Under the pieces are notes generated by a model, which made no database searches, was not told the DNA's origin, and saw only the letters and a program-made list of their open reading frames with translations. The position numbers and the translations under genes were made by a program. A stretch of DNA of 64,000 bases from Nymphaea colorata (lineage: Eukaryota; Streptophyta; Magnoliopsida; Nymphaeales; Nymphaeaceae), in the NCBI RefSeq assembly GCF_008831285.2, contig NC_045149.1:1986001-2050000 (forward strand). Reading direction: 5' to 3'. Position 1 is the first letter of the stretch, and every line of letters starts with the position of its first letter. Below, piece after piece: positions 45,210-57,366 of the stretch.

Positions 45210-46735
45210 TGTCCCATATTCAACCATAGATCATGTTCACCACCATCAACAAGCCACTGCATTCCCAAACTGCCTTTTGGCTATCGTATCCCCATCTGAC
45301 ACTTCTTCTTGTCAGGTTGTTCTCAGAAGACCTCGCATTCTGAGGTGGATATTACTGATAGCTGCCACTATTTGGCATCAAGGATTCCCCACATATTGCC
45401 TTCAGGTTCATTAGGAAATGCTTTGGTAATGCTACACATGTGAAGAACCACTATCAACTTGAGTAGCTGTTGTAGATGATCTTCAAATTCCCGGTTGTTG
45501 CATTTGTTTACCCCTTTCTAATAGCCTCTCAGCCATCTCTTTTTTAACATGAGCAGTGGACTGTGGATCAGTATACCTCCAACAATCTTCCCTCGGTCAT
45601 GGAGTTTTCCCATTTCATTAAAGGTATGTCATGATTTCATCTTTTCTTGGTGATTTTTCATAGAATAACTTGTGTAGGCCTTTATTTAAATAATTTTTAT
45701 TGGATCATTTTGAGCAGATGCATTCATTGTCTATGGTGTGTATTGTATGTTCATATTCCACTTTAATTTCCAGCAATATTCATTGCTTGTGCCCAAGTTG
45801 CATGCCTGATATTATTAGACATTGTAAAGAAACATTGATCATATATGATCAAATATGGCATCACACGGGCTTGATTCAGCCTGCTTGGTAGTAGAAGAAT
45901 TAAATTGCATATTGGTTTAGGTTACTTGATCTTTATTGCTGCATGTTATTTCCAAATTATGTTACCTTGGATGTAGTTTGATTGATTCCTGGTTTAAAGT
46001 TGTTATGTCTTGATTTCATTTATTGTCAGATAGTGCTTGCATTCTAATCATGCATTTTAATACTTGGGATTACTGAATTTGTGTTTGATCTTCTCTTTAG
46101 ATAATATCTTTCAACATTTGAAACCATAGTCGTTTGTCTTCTAATGTTTGATTTGATGGTAATCTTAAGTTTGCTGATTATGAAGCATCATGGACATGCT
46201 AAAAAATGAGTTTTTGTTTATGTGAGGGGGGTGGCTTTTGTGCATGGCCCTGATGGCCCTTTACATGAGCTTACAAACAAAATTACTTAATAACAAAGAA
46301 GACTGGCCAAATGTGAAATACTAACCACCCGCATAGTTTGATTATGCTGGTATTCACATTTTTTCATACAAGCTGGGTACATGCATGTACAATTGAACTA
46401 TAAAGGCAATTTGGGGAATTTTATATTCATGATTTTGCATCGGGGTCCTGTTCGTTCGGGCATAGTGGCTTTGTGAAACTTAATAATTATTACTTTCGAA
46501 TGCTTCTATTTGAATATGTGTTTGTGAAGATCCAACTTTCCCTTTGATGACCCAGCTAAGCAAGTGTTCAGTGTCTGTCTTTGTGGCCCCAGATGGAGAT
46601 ATCTTTTGGGCTGGCATCTCGAGCTTGAAGGAAACAAAATGGTTGAGTTCTCTCACAATGCCTCTTTGTCTGGGGCTCATTCCATTGATTGATTCAAGTT
46701 GAACCCGAGGCTACATTAACCTAGGGTACATTAAC
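45210..46735. other. No clear gene; target of a gypsy insertion
   Basis: The left part may continue the LTR-like sequence seen before copia A. Nothing diagnostic was found. A minus-strand frame at 46480-46680 (ELNHFVSFKLEMPAQKISPS, then TDTEHLLSWVIKGKVG) has a protein-like composition, but I do not recognise it. The right edge (TTAAC at 46731-46735) is a target-site copy of the next element. Confidence 0.4.
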
Positions 46736-47137
46736 TGTCACGGGCTAACTCTTTCTGTCTGTGCGGCATGACAAGAACCTATTTTTTGTCAGCCTTCAAA
46801 CCATCGAAAGGGCGCAAAGATTGTTTTGGAAGACAAGTGCATAAAGAAAGCAGAGTGAATAAAGAAATCTCGCAATGTATTTTCCTTGGAAAGCTTTGTA
46901 CATCACTAGAGAGGTAAGAAAAGAGAATAATCTCAACTTGCTTACATAGGGTTGGCCTAAGCCGCATATAAGGATTCAAATGCTGACCACCCAAAGCAAA
47001 GAATCCCCAAACAAGACACTTAGATTGGAGGGAGGATACTCCATTACAAGTGAACAAGCATAAGCAAAGACTCAACATAAGCAAATGAAGTACATAGCAA
47101 AGCGAATGACTATACAGGCTCTTGACACAGGGGAACA
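46736..47137 (-). repeat. 3' LTR of the minus-strand gypsy element
   Basis: On the minus strand it starts TGTTCCCCTGTGTCAAGAGC after a GAAAGGGGGAGCA polypurine tract (about 47150-47138) and ends GTGACA. It is similar to the 51785-52176 LTR throughout. Confidence 0.9.
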
Positions 47138-48445
47138 TGCTCCCCCTTTCAAATCAAGCCCGTCCTTGGCACAAACTGCTTCATGGTAGGCACGGACTTC
47201 ATCTGGGTGGTGCGACTTCAACCGAAATGCATACTCTCAGTTAGATTGTTCTTCGTCCGCGCACTTGACAAAATATTTATTCGGCTCTCCAAGATAGTTG
47301 ATCTTGTGTGGAAGAATTTGTTCTGGCAGTCTGTCGGCTGCATGCTTACCTATGGGGGTTTTTTGTAGAATTGGCTCCTATTGTGGCTGGCTCCGCTCCG
47401 AATCCTCGGCAGCGGCATAAAATGACTTCAGATTGTATATGTGAAACACTGGATGCAGTTTGAAGTTTGGTGGTAGATCTGGCTTGTACACCAGCTTCCC
47501 AATTCTCTTGGTCACAGTGAATGACCCTTCATACTTTCAAATCAATGCACGGAGTTGCCCATGACAGTTGTCCGTGTGATCAAGATATAGCTTCACGAGG
47601 ACTTGGTCTCCAACTCGAAATTCGGCCGGTCTTTGATCTTTATCAGCCCACTTTTTCATCTTTTTGGCAGCCTTATGCAAGAATGCCTTGGCGAGTTCCA
47701 TCTGTTTCTGCCAGTCTCTGACATTCTGGTCGGCAAATCTAGGCCATCCGTTTTCTTGAGCACCAAAAGTGTGCGGTATCAAATGTTGTTGTCCCGTTGC
47801 TATTTCAAACGGATTGTGCTCAGAAGACTCGTTCTTTTGCAAGTTATAGCAAAATTGGGCCACATCGAGCAGCTTCACCCAGTTTTTTTGGTTTGCACTG
47901 ATGAAGTGCCGCAAGTACTATTCCAACAAGGCATTGATACATTCTGTCTGGTTGTCTGTCTGTGGGTGAAAACTTGTAGAAAACAACAAGTCTGAGCCAA
48001 GCAAACGAAATATTTCACGCCAAAATTTGCTCATCAAGTGAGCATCATAGTCACTCACAATGCTCTTCTGCATGCCTCAATGCTTGACTATGTTCCTCAT
48101 GATGAACTCCACCGTCCTCTCTGCTAGACATTCCTTTGATGTTGGGATAAATGTAGCATACTTTGAGAACCTATCCACAACAACAATGATAGAGCTGCGG
48201 CCATCCACTTTCGGTAGGCTCACGATGAAGTCTATAGAAAGGCTTTCCCATGGGCGTTCTGGAATAGGCAGTGGTTCTAGTAGGCTGGTAGGCTTCTGAT
48301 TCGTCTTCTTATCATGTTGGTAGATGAGACACATCTTCACATAGGCCTCAACATCATCCCGCATCTATGGACAATAATATCAGTATTCAAGGAGTGCTAA
48401 GGTCCACTCCTGGCCAGGATGGCCAACCCATAAGGTATCGTAGCA
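47138..48445 (-). pseudogene. Gypsy integrase and degenerate chromodomain
   Basis: The zinc module is GHPGQEWTLALLEY near 48410-48370, then MRDDVEAYVKMCLIYQHDKK. The core has LSIDFIVSLPKVDGRSS (first Asp near 48240), VSDYDAHLMSKFW (second Asp near 48050) and QTDNQTECINALLE (Glu near 47940). The C-terminal module is PAEFRVGDQVLVKLYLDHTD, a stop, KYEGSFTVTKRIGKLVYKPD, LPPNFKLHPVFHIYNLKSF near 47640-47440. A further 60 residues (KINYLGEPNKYFVKCADEEQ) resemble a decayed chromodomain. The catalytic triad survives although the frame is broken. Confidence 0.9.
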
Positions 48446-49990
48446 CTCCTTTTGGAGCTCTCGTGGAAGGTTGCCCCAACGTGGCTTGAATAGACATCCG
48501 CCTTTGTTGAGGAGGAGTCAGTCTTGTAGCTAGAACCTTTGAGTCTTTGCTGCTTCAGCTAAAGCCACCAAGTGTTGTGCCGTCAGGTCCTATGCATCCC
48601 TTCGTGAGTGCACTTGAGAATAGCACCCTCTAGTCATACTTCAGAGGACCCTACCTGAGTTGCCACAAGTTTCACCTTTCGAATCAATGCATCAACAACG
48701 ACATTGGTTTTCCCTGCCTTGTACTCTAAAGCAAAGTCAAACTTGACTAAGAATTCCTACCAATGAGCTTGCTTTGGAGATAGCTTCATTTGCGTCTGGA
48801 AGTAGTTGGTGACTACATTATCAGTCTTTACAATGAACTGAGTTCCCAGTAGATAATGTCTTCATATGCGAAGGCAGTGCACGATTGCAGTCATTTAACG
48901 TTTGTGCATAGTATAGCGCCTTTCTGCTTCCTTCAACTTCCAACTTTCAAGAGTGATCAGATGACCCTCTTGCATCAGTACTCCGCTGATACAAAGTCAG
49001 AATAATCGGTATAGACCTCAAAAGGCTTCAAGTAGTCAGGCAGCTTAAGTATAGTCTCTTTTACAAGGGTTCTCTTCAATCCTTAAAAAGCTTCTTGGGA
49101 AGACTACATCCAAATCGAAACCGTGTTCTTCTTAAGCAAGTCAGTGAGGGAAGTAGCAATCAATGAATAACCCTTGATGAACCGTTTGTAATAATTTGTC
49201 AAGCCAAGGAAAGACGACAATTGAGACACTATCATTGGCGGCTTTCATTTTTGGATGGCTTTTACCTTCCCCAAATCCTGATCGCAACTGACCATGCCCT
49301 ACAACATGGCCGAGAAAGCTAATATGGTGTTGACCAACGAGGTGCTTCTACTTTTTCACATAAAGATCATTTTCCTTCAATACTTATAACACCGTCTACA
49401 GATGACTGACATGTTCCTCCATGCTTCCGCTAAAAACCACGATGTCATCAAGATAGACCACCATGAACTTGTTAAAGTACAGTAGAAGATCTTGTTCATC
49501 AAAGTTGAGAAAGTCGTTGGGGCATTGGTCCACCCGAATGACATAACTAGAAATTCATAAACACCATAATGAGTGACAAAAGTAGTTTTGGTTCATCACC
49601 TTCAGTTATCTTCACTTGCCAATAACCCGATCGATAGTCCAATTTGGAAAAGGTTCATGCATTGCCCAACTGATCAAATAAGTCAGCAATAAGTGGTAAC
49701 ATGTACTTGTTCTTGGTTGTTACCTTGTTCAATGCACGGTAGACGTTTGAGCCATCTTGCTTCATTTGGAATAACACTGGTGGCCCAGATGGTGCCTTAG
49801 ACGGTCGGATGAGGCCTATCTCCAACATTTCATCGAACTGTTTTCATAGTTCCTTCAATTCAGCCGGTCTCATACGATAAGAAACCATGGCTCAGGGTTT
49901 AGCTCTAGGGACTAGTTCAATCTGATGATCGACTTTCCATCTCAATGGTAATCGCCCTTGGTAGTTCAGGTGACATTACTTCCTGAAACT
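48446..49990 (-). pseudogene. Gypsy reverse transcriptase and RNase H
   Basis: RT pieces on the minus strand: SKLDYRSGYWQVKI near 49650-49610 (first Asp), [20 protein letters not shown] near 49575-49515, [13 protein letters not shown] near 49470-49430 (YLDD box intact), and [20 protein letters not shown] near 49230-49170. RNase H is heavily eroded across 49130-48640, with frame changes every 50-100 bases. Many point stops are visible. Confidence 0.87.
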
Positions 49991-50006
49991 CTTTCAACAA
50001 AGGAGC

Positions 50007-50690
50007 TTAGGCCAGCGGGATGGAAATCAAATTGGCTTCTTCCTTTGCATGGATGGACACGAGAAACGTCTGTTCTTCATGTCTTACGTCCTTCTTAAGT
50101 TGCATAGTAGACAACATAGAATGTGACTTTCCACTAGTAGAATAGCAATGAATTGTGTGTGTAAAGTCTAGTCCCATCAATGTCAATGAGTTGAACTTTG
50201 GCAACATCATAACATCCTGACCTCGATGGAACTCCATACCAAGGATTACTTTGAAGTCATATAGGGGAACAACTGAGAAGTTTATAGTACCAGCCCAACT
50301 CCCAATCTGGATGACTACACCCTTTGCTTCTCTCAGGATAGGCCTGGCCACAAAGTTCATCGTCTTCAAGGTTCTCTGCCTCAACTCAAGCTTCAATCCG
50401 AATCTCTCTACCTCTTCACTCGAAACAAAGTTATACGTTGCCCTAGAGAATACCATGGTCGTAGTAGACTTACCCTTGAGAGTAATATCCAAATACATCA
50501 ATTTTGTATTTATCATCGTGTTTGATGCTACTCGACTCTTACAACATTGAGCATTTGAATAGCTCCCATGCATGACTGTTCTCCTTCAACATTGGCCTCT
50601 ACAACAATAGAATTAACTTGCCAATTGTCTTTTATGAGGTGCTTTGGACATTGCTTAGCTATGTGCCTCTCTCCACATAACCAACAAGTT
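50007..50690 (-). pseudogene. Gypsy zinc knuckle and protease
   Basis: The knuckle is CWLCGERHIAKQCPK near 50690-50640. The protease domain is in the frame 50573-50007: LYLDITLKGKSTTTMVFSRA, TYNFVSSEEVERFGL, then VVPLYDFKVILGMEF. Where the family has a catalytic D(T/S)GAT, this copy has FSRAT, so the aspartate is lost. The fold-defining flanks (NFVS, ILGMEF) remain. Confidence 0.87.
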
Positions 50691-51650
50691 ACCACTTTAT
50701 TTTGGTAATTATTGTTCTTACGAAAGAAATGTTCCTTCTCGACTTGATGCTGGATCGATGATTCACCTTTCTGGCCCGTCGATTCTCATTCTTTCCTCCA
50801 TGGTTAGGCTTCTTCGAAAGCTTGAAGGTGTTAGTGTAGCTCTTGCGTTGAGTATCGGCCAAGCACTCTGCTGTCACATAAGCATCCTTCAAGGTCTCTC
50901 GATTGCCTCTTTCCATTTTGGATTGTGCCTAAGGCTAAAGTCTCAAAATAAATTAATCAAGTTTACCTTGTTCTGGCATATTTGGTACATCTAACATGAG
51001 CCTTTTATAGGCCTTCACATAGTCTCGTAAGGATCCTGTGTATTTCAATTCATTGACCATCCGATAAACATGTTGTCTTGCATTTAGGGGCATGAAGTAA
51101 CTCCTCAACTCTCACTGAAAACCATCGAAAGTGTCTATTTTGCAAATCCTCTTTTGAATGTCAAGTCGTTCCCTTCTCCACTAGGCAACAACGTCTCCCT
51201 CAAGTAACATGGCAGCGGTCTTGACCTGAAGGTCATCTCCCACAACAATTTGAAGGTCTAGGTAGTATTCTACTTGAAACAAAAAGTTGTTGATCACTCG
51301 ACTATTCCGATTTCCATTATATTTTGCTGGCTGTTGAACATCGACCCCTGTGGTTGACTGTCACATCCACCTACAGAAACCTTTCACTGTAGCGTGTGAT
51401 TCTTTGCTTAAAGTTCATTGACTTCAGCTTTCAGTATGGTCATTGTATCATCAAGTGACCTATTCATGACCATAAGGTCGACCATTTGTTCCCACATGGC
51501 CTTCACTTTGTCCCTCAATTCCTCAAAGGACTCGGCTGCATTGTCCAATGCTTCCTCCTGAGTGGCTACATCGACAATTAGCTTGTTCACAACTTCGGCC
51601 AGGTCTTTCTGATTGTGGGATGTGCCCATCTTGTCAGACTGGGCCACTTG
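50691..51650 (-). pseudogene. Gypsy gag
   Basis: Starts at the ATG ending 51647 with a coiled-coil-like frame (NQKDLAEVVNKLIVDVATQE, then LRDKVKAMWEQM). It continues in broken frames: FLFQVEYYLDLQIVVGDDLQ, YFMPLNARQHVYRMVNELKY near 51090-51040, and ETLKDAYVTAECLADTQRKS near 50890. This is the Retrotrans_gag layout. Confidence 0.85.
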
Positions 51651-51770
51651 CTTGCCCTTGGTGCTTCACAGATTGTATTGAGTCGCTAGGATGTCCTCTT
51701 CAATCAACACTCTCCTGCGTGTTGATCCATACCAACTCTCCAACCACTTCCCTAGACTGAGCCGAACGTG

Positions 51771-51784
51771 GCTCTAATACCAGT
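51771..51784 (-). promoter_or_regulatory. Primer binding site of the minus-strand gypsy element
   Basis: Minus-strand ACTGGTATTAGAGC, one base from the tRNA-iMet consensus, next to the LTR end at 51785. Confidence 0.82.
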
Positions 51785-52176
51785 TGTCATAGGAGTCTAT
51801 GCAGCACGACAAGAACCTATTTGCCATTAGCCTTCAAGCCATCGAAAGGACACAAAGATCGTTTTGGAAGGCAAAGTGCATAAAGAAAACAGATTGACCA
51901 AAAAAATCTCGCAATGTATTTCTCTTGAAAAGCTTTGTACATCACAAGAGAGGTAAGAAAGGAGAATAATCTCAACTTGCTTACATAGGGTTGGCCGAAG
52001 CCGCATACGAGGATTCAAATGCCGATCACCCAAAATATAGAATCTCCAAACATGATACTTAGACCGGTGGGAGGGTACTCCCTTACAAGTGAACAAGCAT
52101 AAGCAAAGACTCAACATAAGCAAAGGAAGTACATAGCAAAGCAAATGATTGTACAGACTCTTGACACAGTGAAACA
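51785..52176 (-). repeat. 5' LTR of the minus-strand gypsy element
   Basis: On the minus strand it starts TGTTTCACTGTGTCAAGAG and ends CTCCTATGACA before the primer site. Confidence 0.9.
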
Positions 52177-52181
52177 TTAAC

Positions 52182-53952
52182 AATGTTTTCAAATATTTGT
52201 AAAATCCAAAAGCCAATTTTCCAACAACAGTTATACGATATAGGCATGAGTCCCTTAGACCGAGTTGGGACTGTTCCCAGGCCTTTCTTTATTGTTAATG
52301 GGCTTTCCTCTCATGAATGACATCGTTGTCTTCATTTAGTCTGCCCCCTCTATTCCCCTCTTTGATCAACTCTATCTTTGCCTCTCTCTAAAAATCCTCA
52401 TTTTTCACTTCCTTGTCGATCGATTCTCTCTATCTCTATCCCTCATTCTTTCTCACCCTTTGATAAATTCTTTGTATCTTTGATCCCTTATTCTCTTTCC
52501 CTCTTCGATTGATTCTATTTATCTCTCATCCCTCATTCTCTAGGCATACATGCCTTCTCTTGCTCACTGTCTGCTGATCCATTTCGTCAGTGTTGCTCCC
52601 TCACTGGCCTTCCTTAAGCCTAAACATCCTCAAATTGGGTAAAAGAATTGCAAATATCTTCAGATCGCCATCTGACATAGATGAAACATCTCTCTATCAA
52701 TAGCTCGTGAAAGCCTTATCTCTCGATTCATGGATTCCTCAATAGCTTGTCAAAGCCTTCCCTCTTGATGAATCAATTTTGTCCATGGCAAGCTCAATGT
52801 GCGCATCAATTTACATAAAAGATGATTTACTTTTGTTGATAATTCCATTTTCGTTTCTAAGTCTATCTTGATTTTGGCAGATTATAGATTGATAAAGATA
52901 AAGTAGAGTTTAGATTCAAGGTTGAAGAGATTACCTCATCAGTGTTACTGTTCAAAATCAGATAAGTGATTTGGATACTGGGTAAGGTGAGTATGTGAAT
53001 GTCTGGTTCCTTTTCTTATGGCTCGATAGTTAATCTTCATGTCGTTTGATACCTTATTGTTGGATTAACTGAGGCATGTTTGCTAGGTTCCAACTAAGAA
53101 GCAGGTTCTCTTTGTGGCCTCATAAATGGCCTGGTCTCTTATGATGGCCATTGGCCTTGCTTCGTATAATGTGATCTTTGGCCATATGGCCATGTGGGTT
53201 TTCATGCTAACTTTAGTTTCTGCTATACTGATGACCTCTCTCTTTCTCTCATTTCTTCTGCTTGTTTTCATGGCCAGTCATTGTTCACCATGACTTGTCA
53301 AATGTCACAAGTTCCTTTCGCTCTATGTCCATGTATTTGGAGTAAATATTTAAGCGACAATTGTATAAAAGGTGAAATTTGCTTTTGCAGACTGCAAAAA
53401 GTGATGAAAAGCTCCCTAGGGAATGGGCTTACAAAAGCTAATTTGAAGAAAAATTGTTTTATGTTGATCGTTATCATGATTCTTGAATTTCTTATGCCCA
53501 TTGGGCTATCTGCCCTTTTTTACGTCTATCTTGTTCATTGTTGCAAATGATATTGATGGATATTTCAACATTCTAACATGTTCAAATGTAGCAAGAGGAC
53601 TCTCTTTGTCTCTAACCTGATTCGTGAGGTTGTTTGTTTTGCTCCCTAAGAAAAGAGAAAATCTAAGCTTCTTAAGCTGTTAAAAGTATTGGGTTTCAAA
53701 AGTAGTGGAAAAAAAGTAGGGCACCTACAAGAAAGCCAAGAAGAAACGTATGGACAGGTCTAATGTTGTTCAAGAAAACAGACGCATAAAGCTTCAGCTA
53801 GAGACGGAGCTAACATACATGATAAAATAGGGGTTTTCTAAAAAAGTATGATTAATTGTAATTATTTTTTTTTCTTAATAATGTAAACTAACAATACCTT
53901 GTCAATGAAAATTTGCTTATTTTTTTATGACGAGATAGGGAGAGATGTATAG
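52182..53952. other. No recognisable gene; CT-rich degenerate repeats
   Basis: From 52340 to 52560 short words (CTCTATCTC, CCCTCATTCT, TTTGAT) recur in a degenerate pattern. A plus-strand frame at 53194-53550 (118 codons) has two hydrophobic stretches but no recognised family. TATAG at 53948-53952 is the target-site copy of the next element. Confidence 0.5.
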
Positions 53953-54201
53953 TGTTAGGCGCAAGTTATTTCAGAATTTCTTGTTTCAGCATTCCTTTTA
54001 ATTTCTGTTGCCGACATTTCTGCCTGCTTTTAAGTTAGTATTTCCTTTTGTAATGGATCGGGTCTAGTTAGGTTTGTGTTAACCCAACCCATCACATCAT
54101 GTACTTAAGCTCGCTTAAGAGAGATTAAACCCTAATGAAGATCAAGTGGCTGCATGGTTGGGACGGCAGTCTGCCGATCGTTAGTCAAGTAGAGGCTAAC
54201 A
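53953..54201 (+). repeat. 5' LTR of the plus-strand gypsy element
   Basis: TGTTAGG...CTAACA, followed by AGGTATCAGAGC (54202-54213), a primer site with one substitution from the tRNA-iMet type. Confidence 0.93.
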
Positions 54202-54217
54202 AGGTATCAGAGCTTCA

Positions 54218-55354
54218 GTGACCATGACAGAAGGAATCACTGCGCAAGATGCATTCACAACGGTGGAGCAGCACCGTAATCAAGTGGAAGCGGCGATTGG
54301 CGGCCTGGAAGGGCAGATGCATGGGAATGGATCAACGACTGAACGCCATGGACGCACAATTGGAGACCATGACGGTGGAGCAGCAGGTGATGTCGGCACT
54401 TTTACGTGAAAGTTAGCGGCAGGGGTCTCAGCAACGTTCCCCTAATTCGGATCAGACTCAGTCGGATGAGCGTAGAGAGCAAGGATGGCTAGCTAACGGT
54501 GGCGCAGGGAACAACGGTGCAGCTTAGCGACCGGCGAAGATGGAGCTTCTAAGATTTTCAAGGGACGACCCAGTGAGTTGGGTGTTCCTCGGCGAACAAT
54601 GTTTCGATTGCCAATGAATCGTGGGTGATCAAAGAGTGAGTCAGACAGCAGTGTATTTTGAGGTCACTGCGATACGTTGGTTCTATTGGCTGGTGTGTCA
54701 CCATGGGAGACCAGATTGGGTAACATGTCTTGCTTTGGACCGTCGGCATATCTTGACTGTAATGTGGAACTATCGTGCATCAAACAGTCAGGTACAGTGG
54801 CGGAGTACTAAAAAAATTTTGAAGCTTTGTGCGTGGATGGCCCCTCGAGGCACTAATCGGAGCCTTCATAGGTGGGCTTAAGGATGAAATACACATCAAA
54901 GTCCAAGCTATGAAGCCACGGACCTTATTGGACTGCTTCGAACTTGGCCGCAAGGTGGAGGAGAAAAACAAACAGCTGCAAGTATCCAATTGGGGCACGA
55001 TCAGCAAGAGTTGGATGGACCTTACGACTAATCCATGCAAAACTTTGAAGGCTGATGTTTTTCCATATGCAGCAGGGAAAAATAAGAAAGGAAACACGCA
55101 ATGCCAAGTCGTAAGACACTTGATGCCAGAAAAAATCAAGGAAAAGAGGCGGCAAAACATATGTTTCCATTGCGATTGCCTTGGGCACCAGGGCATAACT
55201 GCAGGCGGTTGCACATGTACCTCGTGGAGGAGAGGGAAGAACCACTAGAGGTCGACGAGAACTCACTGTAGCAGTTGAGCCAGACACGATGGAGGCACAG
55301 ACAACCCCATAAATCTCACTGCATGCTCTCGCAGGTGATGAGGTCCTGCATCTG
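54218..55354 (+). pseudogene. Gypsy gag
   Basis: The N-terminal frame starts at 54218 (GITAQDAFTTVEQHRNQVEA) and soon shifts. The conserved part at 54835-55050 reads PLEALIGAFIGGLKDEIHIK, then LLDCFELGRKVEEKNK. This matches the gypsy gag C-terminal domain ('F..GLK.EI......P..L..A..LA...E'). The zinc knuckle near 55150-55200 is degraded (CFHCDCLGHQGITAGGC). Confidence 0.88.
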
Positions 55355-55870
55355 ATGTGTGTGGAGGGCACATTGCGAGGACGACCAATGAGCGTGCTGA
55401 TCGGCACGGGCTCGACTCACAATTTCATTTGTAAGAAGTCTGCCCGAGCCCTGGGATGTAGCATGGAGGCTCAGCCCGCCTTCGACGTGGTGGTCAGAGA
55501 TGGTAGTACACTGAGGTGCAGGTGTAAATGCCAACTGGAAAAGTTGGAGATCCAGGATTTTTACTTCCCTGTACAGCTATATATTCTAGTCGTGGCGAGA
55601 GCCAACTTGGTGTTGGGGATCCAGTGGTTGCACGAACTGTAAGAGGTTGTATGGGATTTCATGGGCATGAAAATGCAGTTTAGAGGACCCACGAATGAGA
55701 AGCTCACACTTGAAGCAAGTCCTAAGCGTCCTTGTTTAGAAGGCCCAGCTGCACGTCTGATGAAGGGACCATCAGCTTCTTTCCTTTTACTCTCCATTCA
55801 AGTGTCGATGCAGGGGGAAGAAGAGGCTCGGTATGGGTTTGAAGGGTATCAAAGAATTCGGTAGGAAATA
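55355..55870 (+). pseudogene. Gypsy protease
   Basis: GTLRGRPMSVLIGTGSTHNF, then FDVVVRDGSTLRC and FPVQLYILVVARANLVLGIQ, is the retropepsin-like domain of this clade. The catalytic motif reads IGTGST instead of IDSGST, so the active-site Asp has become Gly. The 95-codon frame runs 55355-55642. Confidence 0.9.
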
Positions 55871-57090
55871 ATATATGAGTTTGGACCAGTTTTCAGCACA
55901 CCTAAGTCGCTGCTGCCTGAGAGAGGATACGAACACTGCATTGAGTTGCAACCTGGAGTAGAGCCAATAAAGTCACGATCCTATCTTACAATCATGTGAA
56001 GCGAGAAATGCTCAAAGCACTTGTGCAAGAAATGCTGAAAACATGAGTGGTACAACCAAGTCGTAGTCCATTTGCATCACCCACCTTATTGGTCAAAAAG
56101 AAAGATGGGAGCTGGTGTTTCTGTGTGGATTATCGCACGTTGAACACCATCACTATCAATGACAGGTATCTGATACCTATTATGGAAGATTTGCTAGATG
56201 AGCTTTATGAGGAATGTGTTTTTTCCAAACTTGACTTGCACTCAGGCTATCATTAAATTCCCGTGGTGAATGATGACATTCCTAAAACCGCTTTCCACAC
56301 TCACGATGGGCACTATGAATTCACCATGATGCCTTTTGGATTGACAAACGCACCTTCCACCTTTCAGTCACTAATGAATGATGTGTTTCACCCTTTCTTA
56401 CGATAGTTCATATTGGTATTCTTTGATGATATTTTGATTTAAAGCAAAGATGAACAGGAACATTTCCAACATCTGTGAACTGTATTAGCAGTCCTGCAGG
56501 GACACCGATTACACGCTAAACTTTCGAAGTGTGTTTTCGGCACTTCCAAAATTGCTTATCTAGAACATGTGATAAGCTAAGGAAAGGTGAGCATGGAGGA
56601 GGAAAAGGTCCAAGTGGTGAAGGGATGGAGCATGCCCAAAACCGTAAGAGACTTGTGTGCATTTCTTGGTCTCATGGGTTATTACCACAAATTTGTCAAA
56701 AACTATGGGCTAGTGGCAGCACCTCTCACAACACTAATCAAGAAGGGTCGATTTGACTGGAGTACCCAGGCTGAGCAACCATTCCGACAACTTAAGGAGG
56801 CAGTGACAGCAGCCCCAGTTTTACAGATGCCTAATTTTCAGCTTCCATTTACCATCGAATCAGATGCATCAGATTTGGAGGTGGCCTGCCAAGATCAACA
56901 TCCAATTGCTTATTTTAGTAGGGCAATGGGGCTGATTTTTTCTAGAAAGTCCACCTATGAACGAGAACTGATAGCCATAGTGCTTGCTGTGCTAAACTGG
57001 AAACACTATCTCATGGGGCAATAGTTTAAAGTACTCACCGATCATTGCAGCCTTAAGCATTGCCTCCAACAGCCGTCCCTATCTCCAGCG
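55871..57090 (+). pseudogene. Gypsy reverse transcriptase and RNase H
   Basis: RT: PSRSPFASPTLLVKKKDGSW, then CVDYRTLNTITINDRY, SKLDLHSGYH near 56228 (first Asp), [20 protein letters not shown] near 56300, and ILVFFDDILI near 56415 (FFDD box intact). Stops lie after HSGYH (56254) and at 56404. The linker FLGLMGYYHKFVKNYGLVAA and RNase H (FTIESDASDLEVACQDQHPI, KSTYERELIAIVLAVLNWKH, LTDHCSLKHCLQQ) run to 57090 with one stop near 57022. Confidence 0.93.
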
Positions 57091-57366
57091 CTTCAAAAGT
57101 GGATACTTAAATTGAGTTTTGATTTCAAGATCTGCTATCACAAAGGGAAAGAGAATGTTGCAGTGGAAGAGCTGTCAAGATCATTTGAGCCACAAGTTAG
57201 TAATTCATTTTCATTTCACAAGTTCAAGCTTCAAAAGTGGATACTTAAATTGAGTTTTGATTTCAAGATCTGCTATCACAAAGGGAAAGAGAATGTTGCA
57301 GTGGACGAGCTGTCAAGATCATTCGAGCCACAAGTTAGTAATTCATTTTCATTTCACAAGTTCAAT
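57091..57366 (+). repeat. 138-bp in-frame tandem duplication at the RNase H-integrase junction
   Basis: Two units (57091-57228, 57229-57366) begin CTTCAAAAGTGGATAC and differ at only a few bases. 138 is 46 codons, so the frame is kept and the peptide KWILKLSFDFKICYHKGKEN occurs twice. Confidence 0.96.

Larger units (their letters stand above)
46731..52181 (-). mobile_element. Full-length Ty3/gypsy element with TTAAC target duplication
   Basis: The element spans 46736-52176 on the minus strand, with LTRs of 402 bp (3', left) and 392 bp (5', right). The perfect duplication TTAAC lies at 46731-46735 and 52177-52181. Coding order on the minus strand is gag, protease, RT, RNase H, integrase, chromodomain-like tail: the gypsy/chromovirus order. 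Dozens of stops and frameshifts inactivate it. Confidence 0.95.

Noticed and set aside
47537-48299. Plus-strand frames of 66-130 codons
   Set aside because: Antisense shadows of the minus-strand gypsy integrase.
54780-55407. Minus-strand frames of 144-160 codons
   Set aside because: Antisense shadows of gag and protease of the plus-strand gypsy element.
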